NCBI GenBank assembly: GCA_029204225.1
Contig: CM055101.1
Span: forward strand, 45,867,906-45,931,905
Length of the DNA stretch: 64,000 nucleotides
Source of the DNA: Diphasiastrum complanatum
Taxonomy: Eukaryota; Streptophyta; Lycopodiopsida; Lycopodiales; Lycopodiaceae
Reading direction: 5' to 3'
Position 1 is the stretch's first letter. Each line of letters starts with the position of its first letter. Positions 11,987-23,525 of the stretch are shown one piece after another. The notes below the pieces were generated by a model. That model worked only from the letters and a program-made list of their open reading frames with translations, searched no databases and was not told the DNA's origin. Made by a program: the position numbers and the translations under genes.

Positions 11987-13489
11987 GTTTGGTTGTAATT
12001 TTTGAATGATACTTCATTGTAGCTCAATCATAGATGTAAGTATGTATGATAATGTTTATGCATTTTCAACATTCACATCACTGTCGAATATTTATTCAAC
12101 ATCATTATCACTTATTTCCAGCACCCATTAAATTCCACTACGATTGGTCCTTGGGTTCCTTGTTTTTCGATCCTAGCACCCCTCAACGAGCTTCGGCCAC
12201 CAGGATCAACTCGTCATTGTCCATGTTTACTGTTGTGCATCTCTCACGACCTCTCAACATGCAAAAATGATTGAAGAATGGCATCGCACTCAATGGCTAC
12301 CAAGAAGCTCCCACATCTTTGGCCCTTTAAGAGACACAGATGCACAGGCCATGGACGGCTATGGGAGACTAATTTAAAAGATACGAAAGGAGCAAGACAA
12401 AGCTGAGGCCGCACAAAAGAGGCCCATATTTAAAGAAAGGTGCCATGGGCCTGGTGATACTTTAGCAATAGGGGCACAAGCTCAAGAAGTATTTCAATGG
12501 AACACATGAATACTTATAAAAGCCACACCTTACATGAAATGACCTAATGAGTCAGTACATTTTGTATGACATCCTATGTGTATAAGTCCAACTTGAAGTG
12601 CCAACCTTTAATATTCAAAAAAATGGCCCAAGTATGCATCTTGCGTTTATAAGCAACTTGTGGTCTCGATTAGTTAGCATGGGGCAATAAAACATTTTTA
12701 GAAAACTTCCAAGGTTAAACTTAGACTTTTAAATCAAAATTCAACTTTAGAACATGTAAGGTTTAAAAGTTTCCCAAGTTAGATCCAAAAGTGATGTCTC
12801 TTGCCTACTTATAGACAATGTCCTAATCCAACTAACATAACTATCTTGAAGGATAGTTAGCTTTTGTTAAGCCTTATCAACTGTATGTAAGCCCTTCTTG
12901 GCCTATTGTTAAACAATACTACTCAACATTTGCTCAAAATAATTTGCCACTGCATTTGATCTTGTTACAAGAACATCCACGTCATGTTATCTTGTCAAGG
13001 AACCAGTTGAATATTTATAAGCAATTTCTAGTCCATATGCAGATCAAACAAAATCGGCAACGACCAAAGAGTATCAATCTCTCATAAAAAATTAGACATG
13101 GACCATTATGGAATTGCCAATCCGTAAGAATGTCGTTTCTTGAAAATGGAATTATTGAATTAATTACAAATTTGAATGCCCAATTGATTGTTGGAAGGGC
13201 CAAATCGGTTGTAAGGGGACTTTTCCACATTTCAAACATTGACTTTTCGAAAACTTATAGTAGAGACTAGAAAACATATGTTTATCAGACTTTTACTATC
13301 ATTTGCAGTAGTTGTAGTTGGAAGTTCATCAGATGGATGTACAAACAACATTTTCAAATTGTATTCTTGAGAAAGACATTTACATGTCTCTACGTTTATG
13401 AGCTGAAAAGAAAATTACATCATACATAGGATTCATCAAATTATTCAATTCTTTATAGAACATGAATTTGTATCAAGTTTAGCTAATTG
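11987..13489. other. Non-coding AT-rich stretch
   Basis: No gene or recognisable element end was found. The open frames here are short and without motifs. Confidence 0.4.
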
Positions 13490-14475
13490 TAATGTATATT
13501 ACAAATCAATTCATTCATCTTTTGTTATTATTACACTATATGTTAATGACATATTACTTTTTAGTAATGACATTCAAATCATAAAGATGTCAAGGCCCAT
13601 TTATGCCTTGGTATTCAAATATTCATGCATTGGGCCTAAAGATTAATTTATATCAATGAATAAATGTACATACATGATTTGCTATTGTAACACAATATGG
13701 CTGATTGAAAACTAGCCAAATCACCAACGGATACAAGTTCACAATTTTTGAAGGATCAATATCCGCAATTTGTGCAAGAAGTGGATCATATGAAACTCTA
13801 TCTTTATCATTCAATTATTGATTCTCTTATGTATGCCATGATATGTACTATAATTGACATCCCTTATTCAATTAGTACGTTGTTGAGCCAATGTATGTTG
13901 AATCCAGATTTCATACATTGGAAAAGTCTATTAAAAATTATTAGATACTTGCAATCGACTAAAAATTATTACATTTGTTATGGAGGAAATATGAATAATA
14001 ATTCAAATATGAACTTAATTTTACTTCAAGGTTTTATAGACGCAGACTGGACTAGAGATGTTGACAGGTGAAAGTCGACCTCAAGATATGTCTTTGTATT
14101 CAACAATGGTCTTGTCTCATGGAATAGCAAGAAGCAAAAGTCTACTACATTATCTTTGACAAAGGCCAAATACGTAGTTGTTGGTGTTTATTACTAGATG
14201 TCAACCTTCATCAATGAAAATCTACTTTTGTATTTTGTGATAATAGAGTACAATTGCTTTATCACTGAATCTCATGCATCATTCGAGGAGCAAACGCATT
14301 GAGATAAGTATCATTTTGTTAGAGACAAAGTACTCGAATGGGAGATCATTCTAATATTTTGTAGAATAGAATTCATGGCAGCAGACATTTTCACAAAGGT
14401 ATTAGCAATTAACAATCATACCAAATTTAGCAACATGCTAAAATTATTAGATCAATTTTTCAGGATCCATATTAA
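13490..14475 (+). pseudogene. Copia RT C-terminus and RNase H relic
   Basis: Translated pieces spell the end of a copia RT (YHSIIDSLMYAMICT, IIRYLQSTKNY) and its RNase H (FIDADWTRD, then VSWNSKKQKSTTLSLTKAKY, FVRDKVLEWEI, AADIFTKVLA). Several stops interrupt it. A purine-rich tract near 14475 may be the PPT. No LTR could be paired. Confidence 0.75.
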
Positions 14476-15060
14476 GGGTGAGTGGTGGATTTCTATCCTC
14501 AATGGAAATCGATAGTAATGAAGATCAGTTCTGAATAGATGTATATAGTCTTTTTTATATATTATACAAAACTACACGCAAGTTTGTAGAGTTCCGACAA
14601 TTTTCAAATTTGGAGGATTATTGAACAAAATTGAAAGGATGTTAAATACTCAAAATAATGGGACAAAAGGTAGACGCTTATCCGCAACAACTCCAAGGAG
14701 ATCTGGAGTAATTAATCTTGAGTGCCATATGGATGACTTATCTCTGAGTCAATTTTTTTAATTTTAGTCGATAAGTTTAGTCGCTTTGTAATAAGCTATC
14801 GTGATTATAGTATGTGTATGATCGATTTATATAATAGAGTAAGTGAATTTATTTGCTTAGTATTATTAGAGTAAGATAACATAAGTACCACATTTGTGTT
14901 ATTCGAATTTTCAATAAACAGATTACTTACACCTACATTCATCTTATTCAAATTTTTTGCTACTATAGTTTGTTGCATTCAACTTGTAGTAGTTGAAAGA
15001 GTCAAGCATACTAAGTTATTGTCGTTCATTTCTTGATTAATCCTCAATTTATGATTTTTT
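14476..15060. other. Non-coding, possibly a decayed copia 3' LTR
   Basis: This AT-rich sequence follows the RNase H relic and its purine tract, where a 3' LTR would be expected. No second copy is present to prove it. Confidence 0.3.
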
Positions 15061-15066
15061 TTGAAA

Positions 15067-15518
15067 TCACAAAAGTTTAGGATATCCATTATGTGTGTTG
15101 AATCTTGTAAATATTGTGAAGAATTTCATATCATTGAGATCCAAAGTATCTCTTTGATCTTTGGTTAGAAAGACAAGCAACTCACCAATCTCTGATTTCA
15201 TATCTGAGATTCGCTGCTCCATTTTTTCTTTTTTCTTATCCAACATAGACTGGATCACTTGCGCAAGGCTTGAGACCAAACTGAGAGCATCACCAAAATC
15301 TATTGTTGTGGAGGTGGTAGCAGCAGAAGGACCTGATGGTACTGTCCTTGGTTGGCATGGAACAGGTGCCTGTAACTCTTCTTCTTCAAAGAGGTCCTCC
15401 TCTTCATAGCCCTCAGGCACTGTGGCGTCGAACTGCTTTGGTGATTTGACAGCTTGCTTGACCTAAAATGTGGCTGGTGCGGCTTCAGCTTGAGGTTGCT
15501 GGGGTAGCTGGAATGAAT
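15067..15518 (-). pseudogene. Additional ORF (aORF), C-terminal part, gypsy element
   Basis: The minus strand encodes VKSPKQFDATVPEG followed by an acidic stretch (EEEDLFEEEEL). The same two blocks occur in the copy at about 38640-38720. A Ser/Thr-rich linker and a coiled coil follow (VSSLAQVIQSMLDKKKEKM, ISDMKSEIGELLVFL). It continues the ORF fragment at 17429-18430, from which a 1.9-kb insertion separates it. No catalytic motif, signal peptide or membrane segment is visible. Confidence 0.6.
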
Positions 15519-16551
15519 CTTCATGTAAAATTGTATAGACCAAATTGACCGAGAAATAAAGGCTATCCAATCTTCCATTCTTTTTGTATGAAACGTATTT
15601 TAAATATTAGAGCTTATTACTCTAACTGATGAATTATGAGTGCAGGTATCATTACCTGAAGACAAGAAATGAAACTGTAGATCAATGCTAACAGTTTGAT
15701 ATGCATGTTCTAGAAATAGAATTTAATGATAAACCATTTTATGGTATGAATCCTAACCTTTTCTTAAGGGTATGTGCAAGTACTAAGAAGAGTACCTGAA
15801 GAATGAATTAAAAGAAGCTTCTTAAAGCTTAAAGACGGTACCTGAAGAAGGCTCAATCGATTCTATTAAGAAGGCTCACTCGAGTCTATAAAGACTGGGA
15901 GAAGATACCAAAGGACTGATCACCCTTTGTGTCACACTCCGCTAAGATTGGGGATGGGCAACCCCTAGAAAAAAGGTCCTAGGAATTGATGAAAATCATG
16001 CAAGGTAAGATGGACATATACAAAGCCTTTCCCATGTCATGAAAAACACTTGGGTGAATCCCAATGTTGTAAACAAAAAAATATTCAACTTGAAAGTGGC
16101 TAACATTAAATGTTAAGCTACCTACCTTCCATCCTTATCAATATGTAACTTACCTACTTTTTCACATGGCTTGTAAGCCATAGGACACCTAGGAAAATGT
16201 GCCCTCCTACTCCTCCCCTTTTGCTCTAACTTATGGATAAACACTCTCTCACACCTATACACCTCACCCTCTCACTTTACTTATTCTAGAGTCTCCCTTA
16301 CACCTCTCACACTCATTTTGGACACCTCAGCCACTCCCTAAAGCCTACACATTCCGTATAAAAGGACTATCTCACCCCTCTCCCTCATTATTCTTCTCCC
16401 ATTCAGTTTTGCTTTGCCTCTTGCTTTTGCTTCTATGTGTGTAGGTGCTTGGAAGAAAGCTTGGAGCTATGGCTTGAGGAGGATCTGTCAAGCTTGGATT
16501 GGAATCATTTTTGGAACCACTTACACACACACTCACTTTCTCCTACCTATT

Positions 16552-16553
<2 letters not shown>

Positions 16554-16632
<79 letters not shown>
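16554..16632. repeat. (CT)n microsatellite
   Basis: An almost perfect CT tract of about 80 bp. It creates Leu-Ser open frames on the plus strand that are not genes. Confidence 0.95.
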
Positions 16633-16636
<4 letters not shown>

Positions 16637-16659
16637 AAAACTTTCACACCATCCATAAG

Positions 16660-17060
16660 ACTGATGGTCATGCATGTCACACCACCCATGACTTGATGGT
16701 CATGCATGTCACCACATCCATAATTTGATGTCTTTGCATGTCACACCACCCATGACTTGATGGCTTTGCATGTCACACCATCCATAGCTTAATGGTCATG
16801 CATGTTTGATCTGGGAGTTGCATGTCTGATTGGAATTTGAATGTCTGATTTGAGAGCTTGCATGTCTGATTTGGGAACTTGCATGTATGATTTGAAGCTT
16901 GCATGTCAAAACTAGAGCTTGCATGTCATACCATCCCTAGCTTAATGACTTTGCATGTTGGAATCGAAGCTGGCATGTCAGATTGGATTCATGCACGTCA
17001 TGCCTCCTAATGTCAAATGACTATGCATGCTCATTTCTTGATCAATAAGTTTTTGCATGT
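16660..17060. repeat. Degenerate GCATGTC-based tandem repeats
   Basis: The heptamer GCATGTC recurs roughly every 25-45 bp. It is set in two unit types: CACCACCCATGACTTGATGG-like units on the left, and units of the form TTGCATGTCTGATTTG on the right. The array ends near 17060. Confidence 0.75.
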
Positions 17061-17428
17061 CATTAGAAACCACTTTTCTTGGTATAAGATTCTTTAAGAT
17101 CCAGAATTTGTAAACTTCTTGTTGATGTAAAGATCTAAGAATCCATCTTCCCAAAACCACTGTATATGTAATTAGCCTTGGGCCAATTGATCTTGCATAA
17201 TTTGAAAGAAAATCCTTCGGGGGGGGGGGGAGGGGGTTTCTCCTTAACCCCTCAGCAAGTCCCTTGAATGAATGATTTTTGTGATTGAATGTTAAATTTT
17301 CTCACTAAGTTTTGAGTTCTTTTTCAAGTTCTATTCAACAGTGTTTTGTTGATTTGTTCTTTTTAAGTCACAACTTCTAAAGTCAGGACTTTAGAATTAG
17401 TAGACCTTCACTTCAAGTTCACACTTCA

Positions 17429-18430
17429 ACACCAGTAGCAGTATCATGGAATTGTTCAAATCCTCTTCCAGGGGATTGGAGTTCAAAGGGCACAGGGCTC
17501 TAGGGCATTTCGAAAACTTTTGAGGCCCCAAGGGGGTCGGAATCATCGAACATATCTATAAAATACTGCATGTTTGGGGAAACAACTTTTGTGTGTGGAG
17601 GTGAGGCGGCCTGGGCAGCTGTGATGAGAATGATAGCCCCAATGGTCACAAACTGTCCGTGAGAGGAAGCAGAGGCGAGGGAAGCATCAGAGGTGGGGGG
17701 AATAGGGAGTTCAATGCGAACAACAACAAGGGGTGGAAGCGCAGTTGATAATGTCTGCCTAGTACGACATTGTGATGTGGAAGGCGAGTCAAAAATGATG
17801 ATCTCGCTGAGTGGACGACGTCGACTATGTGAACTGGAGGCCTGGTGAGATGACTAGGCCGATGCTTCTTGATAAATAGAAAGCATAGAATCCAAGCAAA
17901 ACCCATGGACGTATGACTCAACTATCCTATGCAAGATCTGAGAAGTAATGCGGTCTTTCCTGAGGTTGCCAACCATCAGGAAATCATTAAGAAGCTGAGC
18001 AGCAGCATGTATGGCAGGCTCAGTAATGGCTTCTAGGAGGTAGCCGTCATTGGTCCAATGCAAATCATTTGTAAGGTCAATATAAGGCTTAATAGCATGT
18101 TGGCTTGCTTATGGTTTGGTGACGCTTGGGTACCAGATGCTATCCCTATGGCAGTTCAGTCACGCGCACCTTGTGTGTGGCTCCCTGGAAAGTGATGTAA
18201 AACTTGGATTTATCCTCCTTTCAAGTACTGAAGGCAAGAGTGATAAAATCCATGTTGATTCTCCCTGAAAAGGCTCTCTCATGAATACCCATTGTAGTAA
18301 ACAGAGGCTCCGCAAGGGTCGTCCATTGAGTGACCATGTTCGTGCTAGGAAGGATCATGATATCCGTTGTAGATGGGACATCTTGATGGATAGTATAACG
18401 TGGTGACTGAGATGTATCTGTGGAAAACAT
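17429..18430 (-). pseudogene. Additional ORF (aORF), N-terminal part, gypsy element
   Basis: The minus strand starts at an ATG at 18430 (MFSTDTSQSPRYTIHQD). It matches the aORF at 58731 in order: a stretch reading MGIHERAFSGRINMDF against MGFYPALFHSEINMGL, then FYITFQGATHKVRV, then YLLEAITEPAIHAAAQLLND, then a polar Ser/Arg-rich region (SSHSRRRPLSE) and MFDDSDPLG. The last two blocks also occur in the 38-kb copy. Stops and shifts break it. It begins about 0.8 kb downstream of the integrase end at 19237, the same arrangement as at 57.6-58.7 kb. I do not recognise the domain with certainty; it may be distantly like the plant-transposon-protein domain of Athila-type ORFs. Confidence 0.65.
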
Positions 18431-19236
18431 GATGATCAGAAATGAAAAAGAATATGCGCGAGTGTATAACAAAAAATAGTTCAGAATTTTTTTAAGGCTT
18501 TGGTCGCTGGAAAAATTGGCAAGAGCTTCGCTAGCACAAGTGAGGAATGAATCGAATTCAACCAACTTATAGGTGAGTTTAGAGGGTCCATTACACTGAA
18601 TACTAGTTTGGCTGATCAGTTCTGAACAACAATTTGCAGGCTTGTACAATACTGTGAAAGTAGGCTATAAAAATCTCGGCGAAGGTTTCTGAGGCTCTGA
18701 ACCTATCTGACGAATGTTTTCCAGGGTTGGCGAAGGATGAACCTTCGCCCAAGAGGGTCCTTCGCCCAAGTACTGTCATAAATGCAATTTTTCAAGATCT
18801 GAAACTATGGCCAACCTAATTTTGACATTTTAAGACCATCTAGCATGTTAGCGAAGGTTTCTAAGGAGAGTAAGGTACTCGGCGAAGGTTCTCAAAATGG
18901 CATATTGCTGATCATTCGCCTAACTCAAGAAAGAGACTTTTTATGGAAAATAATCTTCGCCCAACTCAATATAGGTATATCTGAAGTGGATGTACAATCT
19001 GAAAGCTCAGCAAAGGTTTCCAATACTGTATAGGCAACATATGACCAAAAGTCATTTTCCGTCAAAAATACTTTCCTTTCCTCTTTTTCCATTTTGATGA
19101 CTTTTCTGACTTTTGCTCATCAGGCCTTCCTCATTTTTTTTTTTTTGTCTTTTTTGTCTTTTCCAAACAAAACTTAACAATTAGATATTGAAAACAAAAA
19201 ATTTGAAAAACAAATAAAATTAAAAAATCATTTAGA
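18431..19236 (-). promoter_or_regulatory. Integrase-aORF spacer with dispersed inverted motif
   Basis: On both strands this spacer carries copies of GGCGAAGGTT and AACCTTCGCC (near 18678, 18726, 18740, 18760, 18853, 18881, 18918, 18955 and 19010). Between about 18490 and 18590 is a block conserved with the other gypsy copy: CTATAAG (complement of 18566-18572), then TTGAATTCGA and GCTAGCGAAGCTCT. The equivalent block at 58460-58530 lies in the same place relative to the aORF. An internal promoter is the simplest reading, unproven. Confidence 0.45.
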
Positions 19237-20450
19237 TCATGCTTGTTGAACTGGCAGAGTAGGTTGCCAAAACTTGCATAATCGGTTGTCATTCACTGGA
19301 GTATCAAATCGTTTTCCGTCCAAGTGCTCAAGAATTACTGCATCATAGTTCAGAGTTTCCTTCACTTTATACGGGCCTTCACTGGTAAACTTCAATTTTC
19401 CCTTGATCAGCTTGGTTTTGTACATCAGTGCGAGATCTCCTGCTTTTATATCCTTTTTGTGCAATCGACGATTGTGCCATGCCTTGCAGCGGGCTTTCTC
19501 TGTTGCTAACGCATGAACTGTCATCAATCGTGTTTCGCATAATTTGTGCAATGCTTCATGACGTAGTTGTCAAGACTTATCATCATTAAACCGTTATGTT
19601 GTCGCTATGCGTAAAGATGGGATTAAAAATTCAATCGGCATGACAACATCTTGATCATAAACCAGTTGAAAGGGTGTTTGATTTGTACTACTTTTGTAAG
19701 CGATTCTGAATGCCCATAATGCTGCATACAGTTTATGTTCCCAATCAGATTGACTCGCTTCAACTATTTTCGGCATAATAGTGCAGAGAATCTTATTGGA
19801 AGATTCAACTTGGCCATTTCCTCTAGGTAGTAAGGAGTACTAAATCTGTATATAACAAAAAAATCTTCTAGTAAACACTTTATTGTTTGATTAACAAAGT
19901 GTGTACCCCGGTCACTGACAATCTCGATCGGACATCCAAATCTGATAATAATATTTTCATAGAGAAACTTGGCTGTAGATTTCGCATCAGCAACTTTGAC
20001 AACTTTGGCTTCAACCCACTTGGTTATATAATCAGTTTTTACGATAATGTATCAGGCCTGAGATCCTTGCACGACAGGATGAATAGGACCAACATAATCC
20101 AGTCCCCATTTTTCGAACGGTGCTTGCAATAAAACCAGATGCAAGGGTTCATAGTTCTGTCTAGTAGGCTGTCGTGTTCGCTGACAAACATCACATGTCT
20201 GAATATAATTTTATGTGTCCTTATGAAGCGTAGGCCACAAACAACCTAATTGCAAAAGTTTGCGAACCGTAATATCTATAGAGAAATGTCCTCCGCCCAT
20301 GCCATCATGTGAAAACATGATTAAATCTGGTATTTCATGTGGTAAAACACATCTACGTAGAATATTGCTTGATCCACGACGATATAATTGTCCCGCAATC
20401 AATTGATAAGGTTGAGCCTTATGAATCAATTGCGTTTTCTGTACTTTTGT
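19237..20450 (-). pseudogene. Ty3/gypsy integrase (Athila/Tat-like), broken
   Basis: Fragments in several frames match the integrase at 56.5-57.6 kb. They include the H-H half of the zinc region (FSHDGMGGGHFSIDITVRKLL), the catalytic Glu region (GNGQVESSNK, Glu retained), SDWEHKLYAALWAFRIAYKS, and the C-terminal part (DIKAGDLALMYKTKLIKGKL ... DTPVNDNRLCKFW). Frameshifts at about 19570, 19800 and 20190 destroy it. It is followed on the same strand by the spacer and aORF. Confidence 0.8.
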
Positions 20451-21217
20451 CAAAGAGTCATTCAGTTGTCCTAGCATCAGGTACTCAACAATATCTGCTG
20501 CCCACTCAAGTATTGCTTCTACATAGAACAATGCAGCATCTGGTAATTCATCATCCACTTCAGTATTGACTGGTGCGGATTCAATTCGTGAAACGTGATC
20601 GGCTAGATAATGTTGCTTCCCCTTTCGAACCACAATTTGAAAGTCAAATTCAGTCAATAATAGTAACCATCTTGCCATACGTCCAGTATTGCACATCTTG
20701 TTTACCAAGTAAAGTAATGGCTGGTGATCCATATAAAATGCAAAGTGCGTTTCCATGAGGTAGTGACGAAATTTTCGAACATAAAAAATCATGGCTAACG
20801 CTTCACGTTCTGTTGTTGAATAGTTCTTCTCCGAATCTGTAAGTTGTCTGCTTGCAAATCGTATAGGATAGTCCTTCTTATAGTCACTGGCTACGTCAAA
20901 ACTAATCCAATGGCATATTCCGAGACATCCGTGTGAACATGAAATTCAACCGTCCAATTTGGAGAACGCAGTATCGGTGCTGAAGTTAATGTTTTTTTTA
21001 AATTTTCAAAGGCTTCTAACTCCTCTACTGTTCAAATAGGAACAATAGTTAGTTTGTATATAGGTTGTGCTAAATCCGCAAAGAAGATAATAAAAATTTG
21101 ATAGTAGTTCGCATGACCCATAAACACATAAACTCCATGAATCGTTGTTGGCGGTGGCAATTCCACAATAATTTCGATTTTAGAATAATCTGTGGCAATG
21201 CCATGTCTCGATATCAC
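20451..21217 (-). pseudogene. Ty3/gypsy RT C-terminus and RNase H
   Basis: The RT thumb (HGIATDYSKIEIIVELPPPTT, FMGHANYYQIF) is readable from 21217. A connection (APILRSPNWTVEFHVHTD) and RNase H sequence follow (FRHYLMETHFAFYMDHQPLLYL, then LADHVSR). Everything upstream, including the YxDD catalytic box, is missing where a copia LTR piece abuts at about 21222. Confidence 0.8.
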
Positions 21218-21221
21218 AATG

Positions 21222-21417
21222 TACCCAATTATTCAAATTTGAATCTACTCAAACTCGTATTCTAACTTTCCCACACTTTCAAAAAGTGTCCATTCAAATG
21301 AAATTTAGACTAATGAACTCTGAAAAGTCAACCTCTAAGTCTAAAACAAGTTTTGGCCTCAATATGCCAAATATGAAAACATAGCAATATGTGATGAAAC
21401 TAGTTGAATTTTTCACA
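21222..21417 (-). repeat. Partial 3' LTR of a copia element
   Basis: It matches 61895-62094, the inner part of the LTR of the copia at the window's right end, and ends at the PPT. The outer part of the LTR is lost at the junction with the gypsy RT. Confidence 0.75.
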
Positions 21418-22095
21418 CTCCCTCTTCAACTAGTTTGAGCATAGACTTTGATAACACTCCAAGTGAAGTCCTATGCTTCATGAACAAGTCTTTTCCCAAT
21501 TCTTTGGTTCAGAAGATATCAGCTACACATTTCCTTGAAGACACATGTTGAAGCTCCACCTCCTTTGCAATGACTTGCTCCCTCACAAAGTGATATTGTA
21601 TCTCAATATGCTTGCTCCTAGCATGAAAAATAGTATTGGATGCCATTCTTTGGGCTGATTGATTGTCACAAAAGATGATTGGTCTCTCTGAAAAATACAG
21701 CAAGTGAAGATCCTTGATCATCCTCTTGATCCATACCATCTCCTTTGTGCAATGTATAAGAGCTTTGTACTCGGCCTCACTAGATGACAATGAGATAGTG
21801 GCTTGTTTCTTTGACATCCATGATATAGCTCCATCACCTATGAAAATACAATAAGCACTAATGGATTTCCTATCCATTACATCTCCAACATAGTCCAAAT
21901 ATGAAAATCCAAATAGATTAGATGATGATCCCTCATACAATATGCCAAAATCTCGAGTTCCAATGATGTACCTCAAAATTTTCTTTCCTAGCTTCCAATG
22001 CTCCTCACTAGGATCTTGCATGAATTGACTCAATCTTTCAACACAATAGCTTAGATCAGGTCTAGTAATGGTTAGATAGATGAGTGACTTAGAAT
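21418..22095 (-). pseudogene. Copia RNase H, truncated
   Basis: A 201-codon minus-strand frame is nearly identical to the RNase H of the 62-63-kb copia (GFSYLDYVGDVMDRKSISAY, SLSSSEAEYKAL, IFCDNQSAQRMAS, HARSKHIEIQYHFVREQV). The match breaks at about 22090 in the middle of SLIYLTITRPDLSYC, where a different copia LTR starts. Confidence 0.85.
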
Positions 22096-22096
22096 T

Positions 22097-22358
22097 TGCT
22101 TCAAACAGGAACACAGATCATGCTACAGAGTAACACAGACAGAAAACACTCTCCACAGCAAGCTCACATAGCAACTGTATTTCTCAAAATGAAATCACAC
22201 TGTACATACAGTTGTTCACTCAGGAAACTGATGCATGATCCAGGTTGCCGTTGGCAGGACGCGTGTCCCATCGACTTGCCTCGTGGCGAGGCCAACTGAT
22301 CCTTATCAACTGATAGGACCCACAGTACAGTAGCACAGTGATTCTACTTTAATTCTAA
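22097..22358 (-). repeat. 3' LTR of a second copia element (approximate)
   Basis: The left edge is TG at the junction with the truncated copia. The right edge is set by a purine tract, AAGGGAGAGAG on the minus strand, about 50 bp beyond the pol stop. No second copy exists in the window, so the right edge is approximate. Confidence 0.45.
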
Positions 22359-22414
22359 CTCTCTCCCTTAAAGTAGAGTCTACTTTTTATATAGTCATAT
22401 ACATAGCTTTAAAG

Positions 22415-23525
22415 TCAACAAACTTTAAGTACAGAAAGCTTTGATCTAAACTTATCAAACTTTTCTCCAACAAGTGGCTTAGTGAAAATATCAACTAGTT
22501 GTTCTTCTGTGCTATAATGAACAACATGAATTTCATGACTCAGCAGCCTCTCACGTATAAAGTGATACTGAATCTCAATGTGTTTACTTCTTGCATGGAA
22601 CACTGGATTCTTTGCTAGCTGAATGCCACTCTGACTATCGCTATGTAATGTCGTGGAAATTTTCTGCTTCATGCCAACTTCTTCCAAGATTTGTCTCAAC
22701 CATATAGCTTCTTGTGCTATACTATACATTGCCTTATACTCTGCTTCTATGGTGGATAGAGCAATTATACTTTGCTTCTTACTAGACCAGGAAAAGCAAC
22801 TACCACAATACTGGAATACATACCCTGTGGTGGATCTATGATCATCATAGTCACCTCCCCAATCCGCATCCACATAGCCACACAACTCAGGTAAACCATC
22901 ACGCTCCCTGTAAATCAAGCCATACTCTGAAGTGCCTTTCACATAACGCAAAATGCGTTTAGCCACCTTCCAATGCGTTTTCGTAGGTGCTGCCATAAAC
23001 TGACTTACAATGCCAACAACATAGCATATATCTGGTCTAGTCATGGTAAGGTAGATCAAGCTCCCTACTAACTGCCTATACAACGTAACATCAAATGACT
23101 GTGACTCATCAAGCTTAGAAAGCTTTTTAACTGGATCAATAGGAGTATTCACAGGTTTGCAATCCTGCAACCTAAACCTATGCAGCAACTCTTTGACATA
23201 CTTCACCTGTCGCAGTCAAACCCACTTCGTGTCCTTTTTGCCACACCTCTACTCCAAGGCAATAATGCATCAGGTTGAGATCTATCATCTCAAATTGTTC
23301 CATGAGATCTTTCTTGATCATATCTATCATCTCTTGATTATTTCCCATAATAATCAAGTTATCAACATAAAGAGCAATCAAAGCAACCATACCATCAAAG
23401 CATAAGACATATAGATTTGGATCAGAATGTGTTCTCACCATCCCCTTTGAAGAGAAGTAGGCATCAATCCTACTATACCATGCACGTGGTGCCTATTTAA
23501 GACCATAAAGCACTTTTTTCAAGCG
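22415..23525 (-). pseudogene. Copia RT (C-terminal half) and RNase H
   Basis: Two frames joined by a shift near 23200 encode the RT palm and connection (MVALIALYVDNLIIMG, where the YVDD box reads YVDN), then LVGSLIYLTMTRPDICYVVG, and an RNase H (GYVDADWGGDYDDHRSTTGY, ALSTIEAEYKAM, FHARSKHIEIQYHFIRERL, VDIFTKPLVGEKF) up to a stop at 22415. It is cut at the N-terminal side near 23525. It differs clearly from the copia family at 21.4 and 62 kb. Confidence 0.85.

Larger units (their letters stand above)
15524..17423. mobile_element. Probable 1.9-kb solo LTR or short element inside the aORF
   Basis: It starts TGTAAAATTG and ends AAGTTCACA, and is flanked on both sides by CTTCA (15519-15523 and 17424-17428), a 5-bp target duplication typical of LTR elements. 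The flanking aORF sequence lines up when this block is removed, judged against the uninterrupted copy at 38570-38640. It holds a TATA box (TATAAAAG, 16357), an 80-bp CT run, an array of GCATGTC-containing repeats and a G-rich tract. It has no ORF of note and no PBS, which is why solo LTR is preferred. Confidence 0.6.

Noticed and set aside
16414-16696. Plus-strand open frames rich in Leu-Ser
   Set aside because: They are translations of the CT microsatellite, open in several frames because the repeat has no stop codon.
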